NCBI RefSeq assembly: GCF_001542855.1
Contig: NZ_LNBY01000015.1
Span: 186,001-250,000, forward strand
Source of the DNA: Erythrobacter sp. AP23
Lineage (GTDB): Bacteria > Pseudomonadota > Alphaproteobacteria > Sphingomonadales > Sphingomonadaceae
DNA: 64,000 bases
Direction: 5' to 3'
The position numbers were made by a program, and so were the translations under genes. This document shows positions 43,801 to 52,924 of this stretch, one piece after another. Positions within the stretch are counted from its first letter, which is position 1. Every line of letters starts with the position of its first letter. Under the pieces are notes generated by a model, which saw only the letters and a program-made list of their open reading frames with translations, was not told where the DNA came from and made no database searches.

Positions 43801-45372
43801 ATGGCCTGCGCATCTCAGGAACTTGCAGTCGACGTTGCTGTCATCGGCGCGGGGCCCGCGGGGCTGACCGCGGCATATCTGCTGACGAAGCAGGGCAAGT
43901 CGGTCGCCATCATCGAAAAGGATGCGAGCTATGTCGGGGGAATCAGCCGCACGGTCGCGCACGAAGGCTATCGCTTCGATATCGGCGGGCACCGCTTTTT
44001 CTCGAAGAGCCAGCAGGTCGTCGATTTGTGGAACGAGATCCTCGGAGAGGACGATTTCATCCAGCGGCCGCGGATGAGCCGCATCTATTACGAAGGCAAG
44101 TTCTACAGCTATCCGCTGCGCGCCTTCGAAGCGCTCGCCAATCTGGGCCTGCTTCGCTCGATCGCCTGCATGCTCAGCTATCTGCGCTACAGGCTGTTTC
44201 CCAAGAAGGACGTGGAGAGCTTCGAGGACTGGACCACCAATCAGTTCGGTCACAAGCTCTATTCGATCTTCTTCAAGACCTATACCGAGAAGGTCTGGGG
44301 CATGCCCTGCGACGAGATGAGCGCCGACTGGGCGGCGCAGCGCATCAAGGGGCTGAGCCTGTGGAGCGCGGTGATCGACGGGCTCAAGCGCAGCCTCGGC
44401 CTCAACAAGACCCCCAATGACGGCATGGCGACCAAGACTCTGCTCGAAACCTTCCGTTATCCGAGGCTCGGACCGGGCATGATGTGGGAAGCCGCGCGAG
44501 ACAAGGTGCTTGCGAGCGGCCACGGCCACCTCTTCATGGGGCACGGCCTGAAACAGCTTACCGCCGATGCGAGGGGGGGATGGCGCATGAGCGCGAGCGG
44601 TCCCGACGGCGATATCGTGGTCAGCGCCCGCCATGCGATCAGTTCCGCGCCCATGCGCGAGCTTGCCAAGCGGCTGCACCCGCTGCCGGAATCGGCGTTT
44701 CAGGCCAGCGAGCTCGGCTATCGCGACTTTCTTACCGTCGCCCTGATGGTGGAGGGCGAGGACCTGTTCCCCGACAACTGGATCTACATTCACGACAGCA
44801 AGGTGAAGGTCGGCCGTGTGCAGAACTTCCGCAGCTGGTCGCCCGAGATGGTCCCGGATGCGGACATGGCCTGCGTGGGCCTCGAGTATTTCTGCTTCGA
44901 GGGTGACGGCTTGTGGTCGATGGATGACGAGGATCTCGTCGCGCTGGCCACCGACGAGATGGAGGTGCTCGGCCTCGTCGACCGCAAGAAGATCAGATCG
45001 GGTGCCGTGGTCCGGCAGGAGAAGGCCTATCCGGTCTATGACGCGTCCTATGCCGCCAATGTCGATGCCCTGCGCCGTGAGTTGGAAAGCAAGCATCCGA
45101 CGCTGCATCTGGTCGGGCGCAACGGCATGCACCGCTACAACAACCAGGACCACGCGATGATGACCGCGATGCTGACGGTCGAGAACATCCTTGCGGGCGA
45201 GCGCGTCTACGATACCTGGTGCGTCAACGAAGACGCCGAATATCACGAGGCTGGCGAAGAGGGCACGGATAAGGCGCTGCCCAGCCGCGAAGTCAGCGCC
45301 GACCAGGCCGCCGCTCTCGCATCGCTGCGCGAGGTGCCCGAACGGGTCGAGCCCGGACGCCGGGCGGCATAG
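43801..45372 (+). CDS. FAD-dependent oxidoreductase, UDP-galactopyranose mutase-like
   Basis: A 523-residue flavoprotein. The N-terminal Rossmann motif reads VAVIGAGPAGLTAAYLLTKQG, followed by GGISRTVAHEGYRFDIGGHRFFS, typical of the UDP-galactopyranose mutase / amine-oxidase clan. KAYPVYDASYAANVDALR and GRNGMHRYNNQDHA near the C-terminus recall Glf-type active sites. The exact reaction is unknown; homologues are commonly found beside GtrA proteins and polyprenol-dependent glycosyltransferases. GGGGGAACCTC precedes the ATG. It is followed after 13 bases by gtrA and then a GT-C-like protein, a probable surface-glycan operon. Confidence 0.85.
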   Translation: MACASQELAVDVAVIGAGPAGLTAAYLLTKQGKSVAIIEKDASYVGGISRTVAHEGYRFDIGGHRFFSKSQQVVDLWNEILGEDDFIQRPRMSRIYYEGKFYSYPLRAFEALANLGLLRSIACMLSYLRYRLFPKKDVESFEDWTTNQFGHKLYSIFFKTYTEKVWGMPCDEMSADWAAQRIKGLSLWSAVIDGLKRSLGLNKTPNDGMATKTLLETFRYPRLGPGMMWEAARDKVLASGHGHLFMGHGLKQLTADARGGWRMSASGPDGDIVVSARHAISSAPMRELAKRLHPLPESAFQASELGYRDFLTVALMVEGEDLFPDNWIYIHDSKVKVGRVQNFRSWSPEMVPDADMACVGLEYFCFEGDGLWSMDDEDLVALATDEMEVLGLVDRKKIRSGAVVRQEKAYPVYDASYAANVDALRRELESKHPTLHLVGRNGMHRYNNQDHAMMTAMLTVENILAGERVYDTWCVNEDAEYHEAGEEGTDKALPSREVSADQAAALASLREVPERVEPGRRAA

Positions 45373-45385
45373 GCGGCGCCGGGCC

Positions 45386-45805
45386 ATGCGGATTATCCTC
45401 GCCCCCTTTCTGGATAGGCGCTTTCCGCGCTACCTGCTTGCGAGCGTCGGGGCTCTCGCCGTCGACATTGCCATATTCATGGCCCTTCTCGCCGCAGGAG
45501 TGGGTGCCGTACCCGCCGCGGCGACCGGCTATGCGCTCGGCATTCTCACGCATTGGTTCCTGTCCAGCCGCGCGGTCTTCATCGACAGCGTCGCCGCGAA
45601 CGGGCGCCGCCGCAGCTGGCAGAAGGCGCTATTCGTCACATCGGCATTGCTGGGGCTCGCGATCACGACGTCGATCGTCGCGGTTGGCGAGGCGATCGGG
45701 ATCGATCCGCGTCTTGCCAAGCTGGTTGCGGTCGGCGCCAGCTTTGTCGCAACGTGGCTGATGCGCAGGCACATCGTCTTTCGCGCCGCAACCGTTCCTG
45801 GCTGA
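45386..45805 (+). CDS. GtrA-like membrane protein
   Basis: A 139-residue protein with four hydrophobic segments and the GtrA-family pattern: FPRYLLASVGALAVDIAIFM, ATGYALGILTHWFLSSRAVF, KLVAVGASFVATWLMRRHIVF. GtrA proteins are thought to flip or carry polyprenyl-phosphate-linked sugars for cell-surface glycan modification. ATG 45386 is the start; upstream frame-open sequence lies within the flavoprotein gene. The next gene begins one base after the stop. Confidence 0.88.
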   Translation: MRIILAPFLDRRFPRYLLASVGALAVDIAIFMALLAAGVGAVPAAATGYALGILTHWFLSSRAVFIDSVAANGRRRSWQKALFVTSALLGLAITTSIVAVGEAIGIDPRLAKLVAVGASFVATWLMRRHIVFRAATVPG

Positions 45806-45806
45806 A

Positions 45807-47552
45807 ATGGCCGGCCGCCCCGTCGACCGGCGTGCGCTGGCGCTGCGTATCGCGCTTGCTTGGCTGCTGGTCGCGGGAATTTCGCTCATCGCCTCGTTCG
45901 ATCAGCTGTCTTCCCAGTCCATCCGCGGCGACGATGCGCTGCGGCTGGTACAAGTGCGCGACCTGATTGCCGGCCAGGGCTGGTTCGATCTGCGCCAATA
46001 CCGCATTTCGCCCCCGGAAGGGGTGCCGATGCACTGGTCGCGGCTGGTCGACCTTCCGATCCTCGCCGTGATCGCGTTGCTCGCTCCTGTCCTCGGGCAG
46101 GCGGGCGCGGAACTCGCCGCGCAAATCATAGTGCCGCTGGGCGTGCTCGCGCTGACCATGGCCGCCGTCGGCTGGAGCGCGGCGCGGCTGTTCGACCTGC
46201 GCACCGCCGGTTTCGCCGCGATCGCGGTCGGCCTCCTGCCGGCAGTCCTGAGCCAGATGCAGCCGGGGGTGCTCGATCATCACGGCTGGCAGGTCGCGAT
46301 GGCCGCGCTGGCTGCAGCCGGCTTTGTCGCAGGGGCTGGTTGGAGAGGGCCGGTGCTGGCGGGTGCAGCCATGGCAGTGGGTACATCGATCTCGCTCGAA
46401 GTCATGACCATGGCGGCGGCCTTTGGCCTGGTGTTCGCCATGCGCTGGCTGGCCGATCGCCGATCTCGCGCGCAGCTGGCGCTCTACCTGGCGAGCTTCG
46501 CCAGCGGCTTGGCGCTGATCTTCCTGATCGCGCTGGGGCCAGCCAACTTTCTCCAGTATTGCGATGCGATAGGCCCGGCGCATTTGCTGCTCTTCGGCGT
46601 CATCGCCGCAGCCGTGCCGCTTGTCGTCCGGCTCGACCCCGCGCGCCCACTCTTCATAATGGCCCCGCTCGCGCTGGCCGGGGCGCTGGGTGTGGCAAGC
46701 TTCGCGGTGGCAGCACCGCAATGTCTCGCCAGCCCCTTTGGCACGCTCGCACCCGATGTGCGCACCTATTGGTACGCTCTCGTCATGGAGGGGCGACCGA
46801 TCTGGGAGCAGAATTTCGCCCTGGCCGCGCCGGTTCTCGTGCAGCTGATCGTCGGGCTGGGCGCGGCCCTTTACCTCGCCCGCTCGCGGGGCGGGATCTG
46901 GCCGCTCTATGGGCTTCTCATCGTTCTGGCTCTCGGCTTCGGCATGCTGACCTGGCGCTCACTCGCCTTTGCCGGAGCGCTCGCCGCGCTTCCGCTTGGC
47001 TGGCTGATCGCTTCCGCTTTGGCGCGTGTCGAGCGTGAGAAAGCGGTTTGGGCGAAAAGCGCCATTCTCGGTGCGCTGGTGCTTGCCCTGATGCCTTCGC
47101 TGGTGTTCGACAGGCTGATACTCGCGGATCGGACCGGTCCGGGAGCCGGCGCTGCGCTTCCGGCTGGAGCGGACAATTGTTATGCACCCGAAAACTTTAC
47201 GAAGATTTCGGAGCTGGCGCGTGGGACGATCGCGATGCCCTTCGACATGGGGCCGGCGATGCTGGCGCACACGCCGCATAGCGTCCTCGCCACCGGACAT
47301 CACCGTGCGGAGCAGGCGATGGCCGATACGCTGGCGATATTTCGCTCCGATCCGGCCACGGCCTACGCGATCGTCGCGCGGCGCGAGGTGGATTACATCG
47401 CCCTGTGCAAAGGCATGTCCGACACGCAGGTCTATGCGCGCAGTGCCCCCGAGGGACTTGCGGCGAACCTGCTGAGGGATCGCGCCCCTGCATGGCTGAT
47501 CCCCGTGCCGGGGCTCGATGAGGGCAATCTGCGAGTCTGGCGCGTCCGTTAG
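45807..47552 (+). CDS. GT-C-like multi-pass membrane glycosyltransferase candidate
   Basis: A 581-residue membrane protein with about ten hydrophobic segments and a soluble C-terminal domain (about residues 450-581). Shortly after the first segment comes RGDDALRLVQVRDLIAG, an acidic pair in the place where STT3/ArnT-type GT-C enzymes keep their metal-binding motif, then GWFDLRQYRISPPEGVPMHW and LDHHGWQVAM. These fit a lipid-linked sugar transferase. No name is assigned because the donor and acceptor are unknown. It converges with msrB, overlapping by four bases. Confidence 0.7.
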   Translation: MAGRPVDRRALALRIALAWLLVAGISLIASFDQLSSQSIRGDDALRLVQVRDLIAGQGWFDLRQYRISPPEGVPMHWSRLVDLPILAVIALLAPVLGQAGAELAAQIIVPLGVLALTMAAVGWSAARLFDLRTAGFAAIAVGLLPAVLSQMQPGVLDHHGWQVAMAALAAAGFVAGAGWRGPVLAGAAMAVGTSISLEVMTMAAAFGLVFAMRWLADRRSRAQLALYLASFASGLALIFLIALGPANFLQYCDAIGPAHLLLFGVIAAAVPLVVRLDPARPLFIMAPLALAGALGVASFAVAAPQCLASPFGTLAPDVRTYWYALVMEGRPIWEQNFALAAPVLVQLIVGLGAALYLARSRGGIWPLYGLLIVLALGFGMLTWRSLAFAGALAALPLGWLIASALARVEREKAVWAKSAILGALVLALMPSLVFDRLILADRTGPGAGAALPAGADNCYAPENFTKISELARGTIAMPFDMGPAMLAHTPHSVLATGHHRAEQAMADTLAIFRSDPATAYAIVARREVDYIALCKGMSDTQVYARSAPEGLAANLLRDRAPAWLIPVPGLDEGNLRVWRVR

Positions 47553-48046
47553 GCCGGACGGAAGTCCATCGCCGCGCCGTTGATGCAATGGCGCTTGCCG
47601 GTCGGTTTCGGGCCGTCGTTGAAGATGTGTCCGAGGTGTCCGCCGCAATCGGCGCAATGAACCTCGGTGCGCGGATAGCCGATCTTGAAATCGGTGCTGG
47701 TGCCCACCGCGCCCTTGTCGACCGGCTGCCAGAAGCTTGGCCAACCGGTTCCCGAATCATATTTGCTCCGCGAACTGTAGAGCGCATTGCCGCAGCCCGC
47801 GCAGACGAAGGTGCCGGCGCGGTTTTCGTCGTTTAGCGGCGAGGAATAGGGCCGCTCGGTGCCCGCTTCGCGCAGGATATGGAATTCCTGCTCGCTCAGT
47901 CGCTGGCGCCACTCGGCCTCGGACAGGCGGATCGGGAAATCCTTCGCCTCCGCCGCGCGCGAGCCGCAGGCCGTGAGCGCGACGAAGCTGGCGGAGGCAC
48001 CGATCCAGCCGAGCAGGCGGCGGCGGTCGAGCGAAACATCGGTCAT
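47549..48046 (-). CDS. msrB: Peptide methionine-R-sulfoxide reductase, exported lipoprotein
   Basis: Reduces the R-epimer of methionine sulfoxide. The 165-residue protein begins MTDVSLDRRRLLGWIG, Tat-like (RR-LL), with LTAC (Cys27) as a lipobox. The MsrB domain has zinc pairs CAGC and CADC, GTGWPSFWQPV, HIFNDGPKPTGKRH and catalytic Cys154 (RHCINGAAM). The start is ATG 48044-48046. Together with the exported MsrA at 31.1-31.8 kb it implies an extracytoplasmic methionine-repair system, since each handles one epimer. Confidence 0.93.
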   Translation of the reverse strand: MTDVSLDRRRLLGWIGASASFVALTACGSRAAEAKDFPIRLSEAEWRQRLSEQEFHILREAGTERPYSSPLNDENRAGTFVCAGCGNALYSSRSKYDSGTGWPSFWQPVDKGAVGTSTDFKIGYPRTEVHCADCGGHLGHIFNDGPKPTGKRHCINGAAMDFRPA

Positions 48047-48129
48047 CAAGCGTGGGCCCATGGCGTGGAGCGATAATACCCCACGCCTGAACCTACGCTT
48101 GAAGGGACCGATTGGTTACGCGGCAAGGG

Positions 48130-49470
48130 TCAGAATTCGGTGACCTCGACCTCGAGCTTGCGGAAGCCGTGCACGAAATTCGCCCGCACCCGCTCGACTT
48201 CGCCCACGACGCGCACGCGCATGCGGCGCTTGTGCATTTCTTCGAGCAGCACGCGCAATTGCAGTTCGGCCAGCCGCGCACCGACGCAGCGGTGGATGCC
48301 GTAACCGAAGGCGATATGACGCCGGGCGTTCTCGCGCGTGATGTCGAGCTTGTCGGGGTTCTCGAACACTTCCTCGTCGCGATTGGCGGAGAGGTACCAG
48401 AGCACGACCTTGTCGCCCTTCTTGATCGTCTGGCCGAAAACCTCGGTATCCTCCACGCATGTGCGGCGCATATGCGCCAGTGGGGTTTGCATGCGCAGGA
48501 TTTCCTGCACGGCGTTCGGAATCAGGTCGGGCTGCTGTTCGAACAGCTCGCGCTGATCGGGATTCTTGTCGAGCTGGTAGATGATCCCGCTCATCGAATT
48601 GCGGGTTGTGTCGTTGCCGCCCACGATCAGCAGGATCAGATTGCCCATGAATTCCTGCGGGCTCATCTGGTTCATCGCGTCCGAGTGGATCATCATCGAG
48701 ATGAGATCGTCACCCGGCTCCTTGTCCTGCGTACGCTCGGCCCACAACGACTGGAAGTATGCCGCCATCTCGTGGAGGAAGCCCCAGCGCATCTCGTCGA
48801 GATCGCGGACGGTGGCGAGTTCGGTGTCGCCCGACCAGTCGGACCAGAAGGTCAGCAGGCGGCGGTCCTCCCAGGGAAAGCCGAACAGGATCGCGAGCAT
48901 GCCGGTGGTGAGCTCGATCGAGACCTTGTCGACCCAGTCGAACTTCTCGCCGCGCGGCAGCGAATCGAGCAGTTCGCCGGTGCGCTGGCGAATCTCGCCT
49001 TCCATCTCGGCCATGCCGCTGGGCGTGAACTTGGGCGCGACGGTGCGCCGCTGCCCGGTGTGCTCCGGGCGGTCCATCGCGATGAACATCGGCAGTTCGC
49101 GCCGTTCCTCGATCCCCGCTTCGGCCAGCTCCTCTTCGGTCAGGCGGTTCAGGATGGTGATCCCGCCGTGTTCCCAGCTGGAGGAGAAAGTGTCGGGCAG
49201 CGCCTCGATATGCTGGATCGCCTTGTGGCCCACCACGGCCCAATAGGGGCCGTAGGGGCTATCGGGAATATAATGCAGCGGCCCTGCTTCGCGCATTTCG
49301 CGAAAGATCGGATGCCAGGTATTCTCGGCGTAGATGTCGCTGCGGCTGACGTCCCATTTGTGCGGATGGTCGAGCTTGTGCTCGGGATGCTCTTCGAAAT
49401 GCTTCTTCAGCGCCTCGTAGGCGGTCGGCGAAGTGCGGCATTTGGGGCGTTCGATTGCAGCAGTGGCCAT
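48130..49470 (-). CDS. Cytochrome P450, CYP153-like
   Basis: A 446-residue soluble bacterial P450. It has the I-helix GNDTTRNS, the ExxR region EILRMQTPLAHMRRT, KKGDKVVLWYLSANRD, and the heme-binding FGYGIHRCVG with Cys395. The stretch RMQTPLAHMRR...KKGDKVVxWYxSxNRD and FGYGIHRC are close to CYP153 alkane terminal hydroxylases, which need a ferredoxin and ferredoxin reductase. The start is ATG 49468-49470 with GAGGAGAG before it. A putative reductase is at 52.9-54.1 kb. Substrate (alkane, fatty acid, terpene) is not determined. Confidence 0.9.
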   Translation of the reverse strand: MATAAIERPKCRTSPTAYEALKKHFEEHPEHKLDHPHKWDVSRSDIYAENTWHPIFREMREAGPLHYIPDSPYGPYWAVVGHKAIQHIEALPDTFSSSWEHGGITILNRLTEEELAEAGIEERRELPMFIAMDRPEHTGQRRTVAPKFTPSGMAEMEGEIRQRTGELLDSLPRGEKFDWVDKVSIELTTGMLAILFGFPWEDRRLLTFWSDWSGDTELATVRDLDEMRWGFLHEMAAYFQSLWAERTQDKEPGDDLISMMIHSDAMNQMSPQEFMGNLILLIVGGNDTTRNSMSGIIYQLDKNPDQRELFEQQPDLIPNAVQEILRMQTPLAHMRRTCVEDTEVFGQTIKKGDKVVLWYLSANRDEEVFENPDKLDITRENARRHIAFGYGIHRCVGARLAELQLRVLLEEMHKRRMRVRVVGEVERVRANFVHGFRKLEVEVTEF

Positions 49471-49619
49471 GTCTCTCTCCTCGCGGGAGCGAATCCGTCC
49501 GGTCGCTCTCTCCATATGCCGCCATCCTGCCCTAACTGACAGGCGTGTCAATAGTGCGTTTCAAATCGCTACCCAAATTGGTACGCGTCGCCCGATAGCG
49601 ATGGAATCTACGCGACGAT

Positions 49620-50831
49620 TCAGACCGGCTTCGTTTCACCGACATGTCCTTTCACTGCGCGCCCAGCCTTGCCCGATTTCATGACGCGGCGGCGGAAGAT
49701 CGTTGCACCGACGCGCACGAATGCAAACACGCATAGCGCCTGCCATGCCAGCGCCAGAGCATGTGGCCACAGCGCCTCCGATTGGGCCGCACGCGCAAGC
49801 ATGGCGAAGGGCGAGGATAGCGGAAACACGGCCGAGAACAGTTCGATGGGCGATCCCGGCCGGGTGATCGAGGATGCCGCGAGGAAGAACACCAACAATT
49901 GCGCCATGGTCACCGGCATCGACAGCGTCTGCACCTCGCGGACGGTCGCCGCCATGCCGCCGATGGTCAGGAAGAGCGAACCGAGCAAGAGGTAACCCAT
50001 GGCGAAATAGGCGATCCCGAATGCGACGAAGAGCGGCCAGCCGAGCGCCGGCTCGGGCAGCTGCGGCAGCGCGTTTCCGGCAAGCAGTCCTATCGCGCCC
50101 CCCGCCACGGCCCAGACCGCGATGCCGACGAAGCTGACGCCCAGCATGGCGACGAGCTTACCGAGAAACACCGCATCCATCGGGATCGCCGCGGCAAGCA
50201 CCTCGATCACCTTGTTGGCCTTCTCCTCGACCAGGTTCGACAGCACCATGCCAGCGAGAAGCATCATCAGCAGGAACAGGATGAGCTGGCCGGCCTGCGC
50301 GGTACGGATGCGGTCGCTCCGCTCGGCAGCCCTGCTGGTGGCGACGGGACGCCCCGCGACGGCGGGATAGGCTTGCACCTCGCTCGAACCCGCATGTGCG
50401 GCGATCATGGCGATCGGCCCGCTCCATATGGCGATCGCTTCCTGCGGCGCCGTAATTTCGGGTGCATCGAGCGTTCCGGTAACGACCGCAGCGTAATTCC
50501 TGCCCGTTTCGCGCAGGATCTTATCGGGCGGGGCGGAGGACCGTGAGATTGCGAGTTCCGGCAAGGCGCGACCGACCTGCGGGGCGAGCCGGGCGCGCGC
50601 CTCGATCATCGCCTCGGCATCCGCTTCGGACATGACCACCGCGACCAGACGAGTGGTCGCATCGCGCTGGACCTGTCCGCCGATTCCGCCCGCGAGCGCG
50701 CCGATCAGGATCGGAAACAGCGGTCCGAGCAGGAAGAAGAGGAAGGCGCGGCTGAACAGGATTGCGTGAAAATCACGCCGTGCGACGACCCGGGCGGCTT
50801 CGAAGCGCGTCAGGCGGGTAGTGTCGCTCAT
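49620..50831 (-). CDS. ABC-2 type transporter permease (NatB-like)
   Basis: A 403-residue permease with one N-terminal hydrophobic segment (FFLLGPLFPILIGALAGGIG), a large extracytoplasmic domain of about 160 residues and about five C-terminal segments (LILFLLMMLLAGMVLSNLVE, EEKANKVIEVL, MDAVFLGKLVAM). This layout matches NatB/YhaP-type exporters. Its start overlaps the ATPase stop by four bases, so both form one ABC exporter of unknown cargo, perhaps sodium or a small molecule by homology. Confidence 0.88.
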   Translation of the reverse strand: MSDTTRLTRFEAARVVARRDFHAILFSRAFLFFLLGPLFPILIGALAGGIGGQVQRDATTRLVAVVMSEADAEAMIEARARLAPQVGRALPELAISRSSAPPDKILRETGRNYAAVVTGTLDAPEITAPQEAIAIWSGPIAMIAAHAGSSEVQAYPAVAGRPVATSRAAERSDRIRTAQAGQLILFLLMMLLAGMVLSNLVEEKANKVIEVLAAAIPMDAVFLGKLVAMLGVSFVGIAVWAVAGGAIGLLAGNALPQLPEPALGWPLFVAFGIAYFAMGYLLLGSLFLTIGGMAATVREVQTLSMPVTMAQLLVFFLAASSITRPGSPIELFSAVFPLSSPFAMLARAAQSEALWPHALALAWQALCVFAFVRVGATIFRRRVMKSGKAGRAVKGHVGETKPV

Positions 50832-51808
50832 CGACCTACCCCTCCGGCGGTATCCTCGTCGAGCGCGCGGGCCGCCGCTGCGCCCGCGATCTCGACGAAT
50901 GCGTCATGCAGACCGGCGCGCTCGATCGACAGCGACAGAATTCCCGCCTCGCCCTCGATCAGTCGCTTGAGCAGCGCCTCGATCCCGGTCTCGGGGACAG
51001 GGAAGCACCAGAAATGGCTGTCGTCTCCCTTGCGGTCATGGCGTGCGTCATTGGGGAGCGCCGCGCGCCAGGCACCTTCGCTGGAGCGCGTTTCCAGCCT
51101 CACCTGCGCGGGGATGCGGTCGCGCGCGGCATCGACCGATCCGGCATAGGGTACCTTGCCCCCGGCAATGATGGCGACCTCGTCGCACAGCCGCTCGGCA
51201 TGATGGATGACGTGGGTGGAGAAGATCACCGTCGTGCCCGTCTTTGCGAGTTCGCGGATCATGACCTCCAGCTTGCCCTGGTTGATCGCGTCCAGCCCGC
51301 TGAAAGGTTCGTCGAACACCACCAGCTTCGGACGGTGGACGAGCGTTCCAAGCAATTGCACGGTCTGCGCCATGCCCTTGGAAAGCTGGCGGATCTGGCG
51401 GTCGATCGCATGGCCCAGGCCATGGGCTTCGAGCAGCTTGCGCCCGCGCGCCTTGCCCTCATCGAGCGGTAGCCCGCGTAGTGCACCCATGAAGGCGATC
51501 GCTTCGTCGCATTTCATGGCCGGGTATAGGCCGCGTTCCTCGGGAAGGTAGCCGATCAACTTGGCCACCTCGTGCGGACGGTCGTTGCCTAACACGCGGC
51601 GAACGCCTTCGTCGGGATCGATAATGCCCAACAGCATGCGCAAGGTCGTGGTCTTGCCAGCGCCATTGGGGCCGAGGATGCCGTAGATCGCGCCTTCGGG
51701 CACGGCGATATCGACGCCGTCCACCGCCAGCGTGCCGTCGAAGCGCTTGACCAGCCCGTTTGCCTCGATAGCGAGCGGACCATGGCCGCAAGCGTGGGGT
51801 CGCGTCAT
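50828..51808 (-). CDS. ABC transporter ATP-binding protein (NatA-like)
   Basis: A 326-residue ATPase with Walker A GPNGAGKTTT, Q-loop region, signature LSKGMAQ, Walker B KLVVFDEPF and the switch His in FSTHVIHHAE, plus a C-terminal extension of about 90 residues. The partner permease follows with a four-base overlap. ATG 51806-51808 is the chosen start; ATG 51827-51829 would add seven residues. The signature LSKGM rather than LSGGQ is typical of the ABC-2 exporter class. Confidence 0.92.
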   Translation of the reverse strand: MTRPHACGHGPLAIEANGLVKRFDGTLAVDGVDIAVPEGAIYGILGPNGAGKTTTLRMLLGIIDPDEGVRRVLGNDRPHEVAKLIGYLPEERGLYPAMKCDEAIAFMGALRGLPLDEGKARGRKLLEAHGLGHAIDRQIRQLSKGMAQTVQLLGTLVHRPKLVVFDEPFSGLDAINQGKLEVMIRELAKTGTTVIFSTHVIHHAERLCDEVAIIAGGKVPYAGSVDAARDRIPAQVRLETRSSEGAWRAALPNDARHDRKGDDSHFWCFPVPETGIEALLKRLIEGEAGILSLSIERAGLHDAFVEIAGAAAARALDEDTAGGVGR

Positions 51809-51874
51809 GGTGCCGGTCTCGGTAAGCATGGGCGCATGTCTAACGGCTGGCAGTGAACGGGAGCACACGCAAGC

Positions 51875-52924
51875 GTGGTTAATTCTGGGTTGCAGACGGA
51901 CTTGCGCGAGGAGGCGGCGCGGCTCGGTTTCGCCACCTGCGGCTTCGCGCCTGCCACTCCCGACCCTCATCGCGTCGCGCGGCTGGAGGAATTTCTCGGG
52001 GCGGGTCGCCATGGTTCGATGCAATGGATGGAGGACCGCAAGGTGCAGCGCGCTTCGCCGCAGGGGCTGTGGCCCGAGGCGATGAGCGTCATCGCACTCG
52101 GCATGAGCTACGCGCCCGATGTCGATCCGCTGGCGCTGGACGAGGCTCCGGAAAAGGCGCGCATTTCGGTCTATGCCCATGGGCGCGACTATCACGACGT
52201 GGTGAAGAAAGCGCTCAAGGCGCTGGCGCGTTGGCTGATTGCGCGCGAGCCCGACAGCGAGCTCAAGGTCTTCGTCGATACTGCGCCGGTGATGGAGAAG
52301 CCGCTGGGCGAGGCGGCGGGGATCGGCTGGCAGGGCAAACACACCAATCTCGTCAGCCGCGAGCACGGCTCATGGCTGTTCCTCGGCGCCATTTATTCCA
52401 CCCTCGATTTCGCTCCCGATGAACCGCATGCCGATCGCTGTGGAAACTGCCGCGCGTGCCAGGACGCCTGCCCCACCGATGCTTTCCCGCGGCCTTACCA
52501 GCTCGATGCGCGGCGCTGCATTTCCTACCTCACGATCGAGCACAAGGGGCCGATTCCGGAAGAGTTCCGGACAGCTTTGGGCAATCGCATCTACGGTTGC
52601 GACGATTGCCTGGCGGTCTGCCCGTGGAACAAGTTCGCCGATACCGCGCACCGGCATCTCAAGCTCGCCCCGCGCGAGGAACTCATCGCTCCCGACCTCG
52701 CCGCATTCCTGCAGTTCGACGACGCGGGGTTCCGCCAGTTCTTTTCCGGGTCGCCGATCAAGCGGATCGGGCGCGATCGCTTTGTGCGAAACTGCCTCTA
52801 TGCCGCGGGCAACAGCGGTTCGGCCACGCTAAAACCCAAGGTCGCGGTGCTGTGCGAGGACACCGATCCGACCGTTGCCGAGGCCGCGCGATGGGCGCTG
52901 ATGCGGCTCAGCGCATGTCCTTGA
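51875..52924 (+). CDS. queG: Epoxyqueuosine reductase
   Basis: Cobalamin-dependent reductase making queuosine from epoxyqueuosine in tRNA wobble position 34. The 349-residue protein has two 4Fe-4S motifs, [16 protein letters not shown] and [13 protein letters not shown], an N-terminal domain with [15 protein letters not shown] and a [12 protein letters not shown] stretch, and a C-terminal HEAT-like part ([11 protein letters not shown]). GTG 51875 is the start. It converges with the ferredoxin reductase gene, overlapping by 17 bases. Other queuosine genes are not in the window. Confidence 0.94.
   Translation: MVNSGLQTDLREEAARLGFATCGFAPATPDPHRVARLEEFLGAGRHGSMQWMEDRKVQRASPQGLWPEAMSVIALGMSYAPDVDPLALDEAPEKARISVYAHGRDYHDVVKKALKALARWLIAREPDSELKVFVDTAPVMEKPLGEAAGIGWQGKHTNLVSREHGSWLFLGAIYSTLDFAPDEPHADRCGNCRACQDACPTDAFPRPYQLDARRCISYLTIEHKGPIPEEFRTALGNRIYGCDDCLAVCPWNKFADTAHRHLKLAPREELIAPDLAAFLQFDDAGFRQFFSGSPIKRIGRDRFVRNCLYAAGNSGSATLKPKVAVLCEDTDPTVAEAARWALMRLSACP

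Noticed and set aside
43753..45387. 544-codon minus-strand frame opposite the flavoprotein gene
   Set aside because: Antisense shadow; the plus-strand protein has a clear FAD motif and a good ribosome-binding site.
48112..49539. 475-codon plus-strand frame opposite the P450
   Set aside because: Antisense to a P450 with intact heme motif; His/Asp/Arg-rich composition of a shadow.
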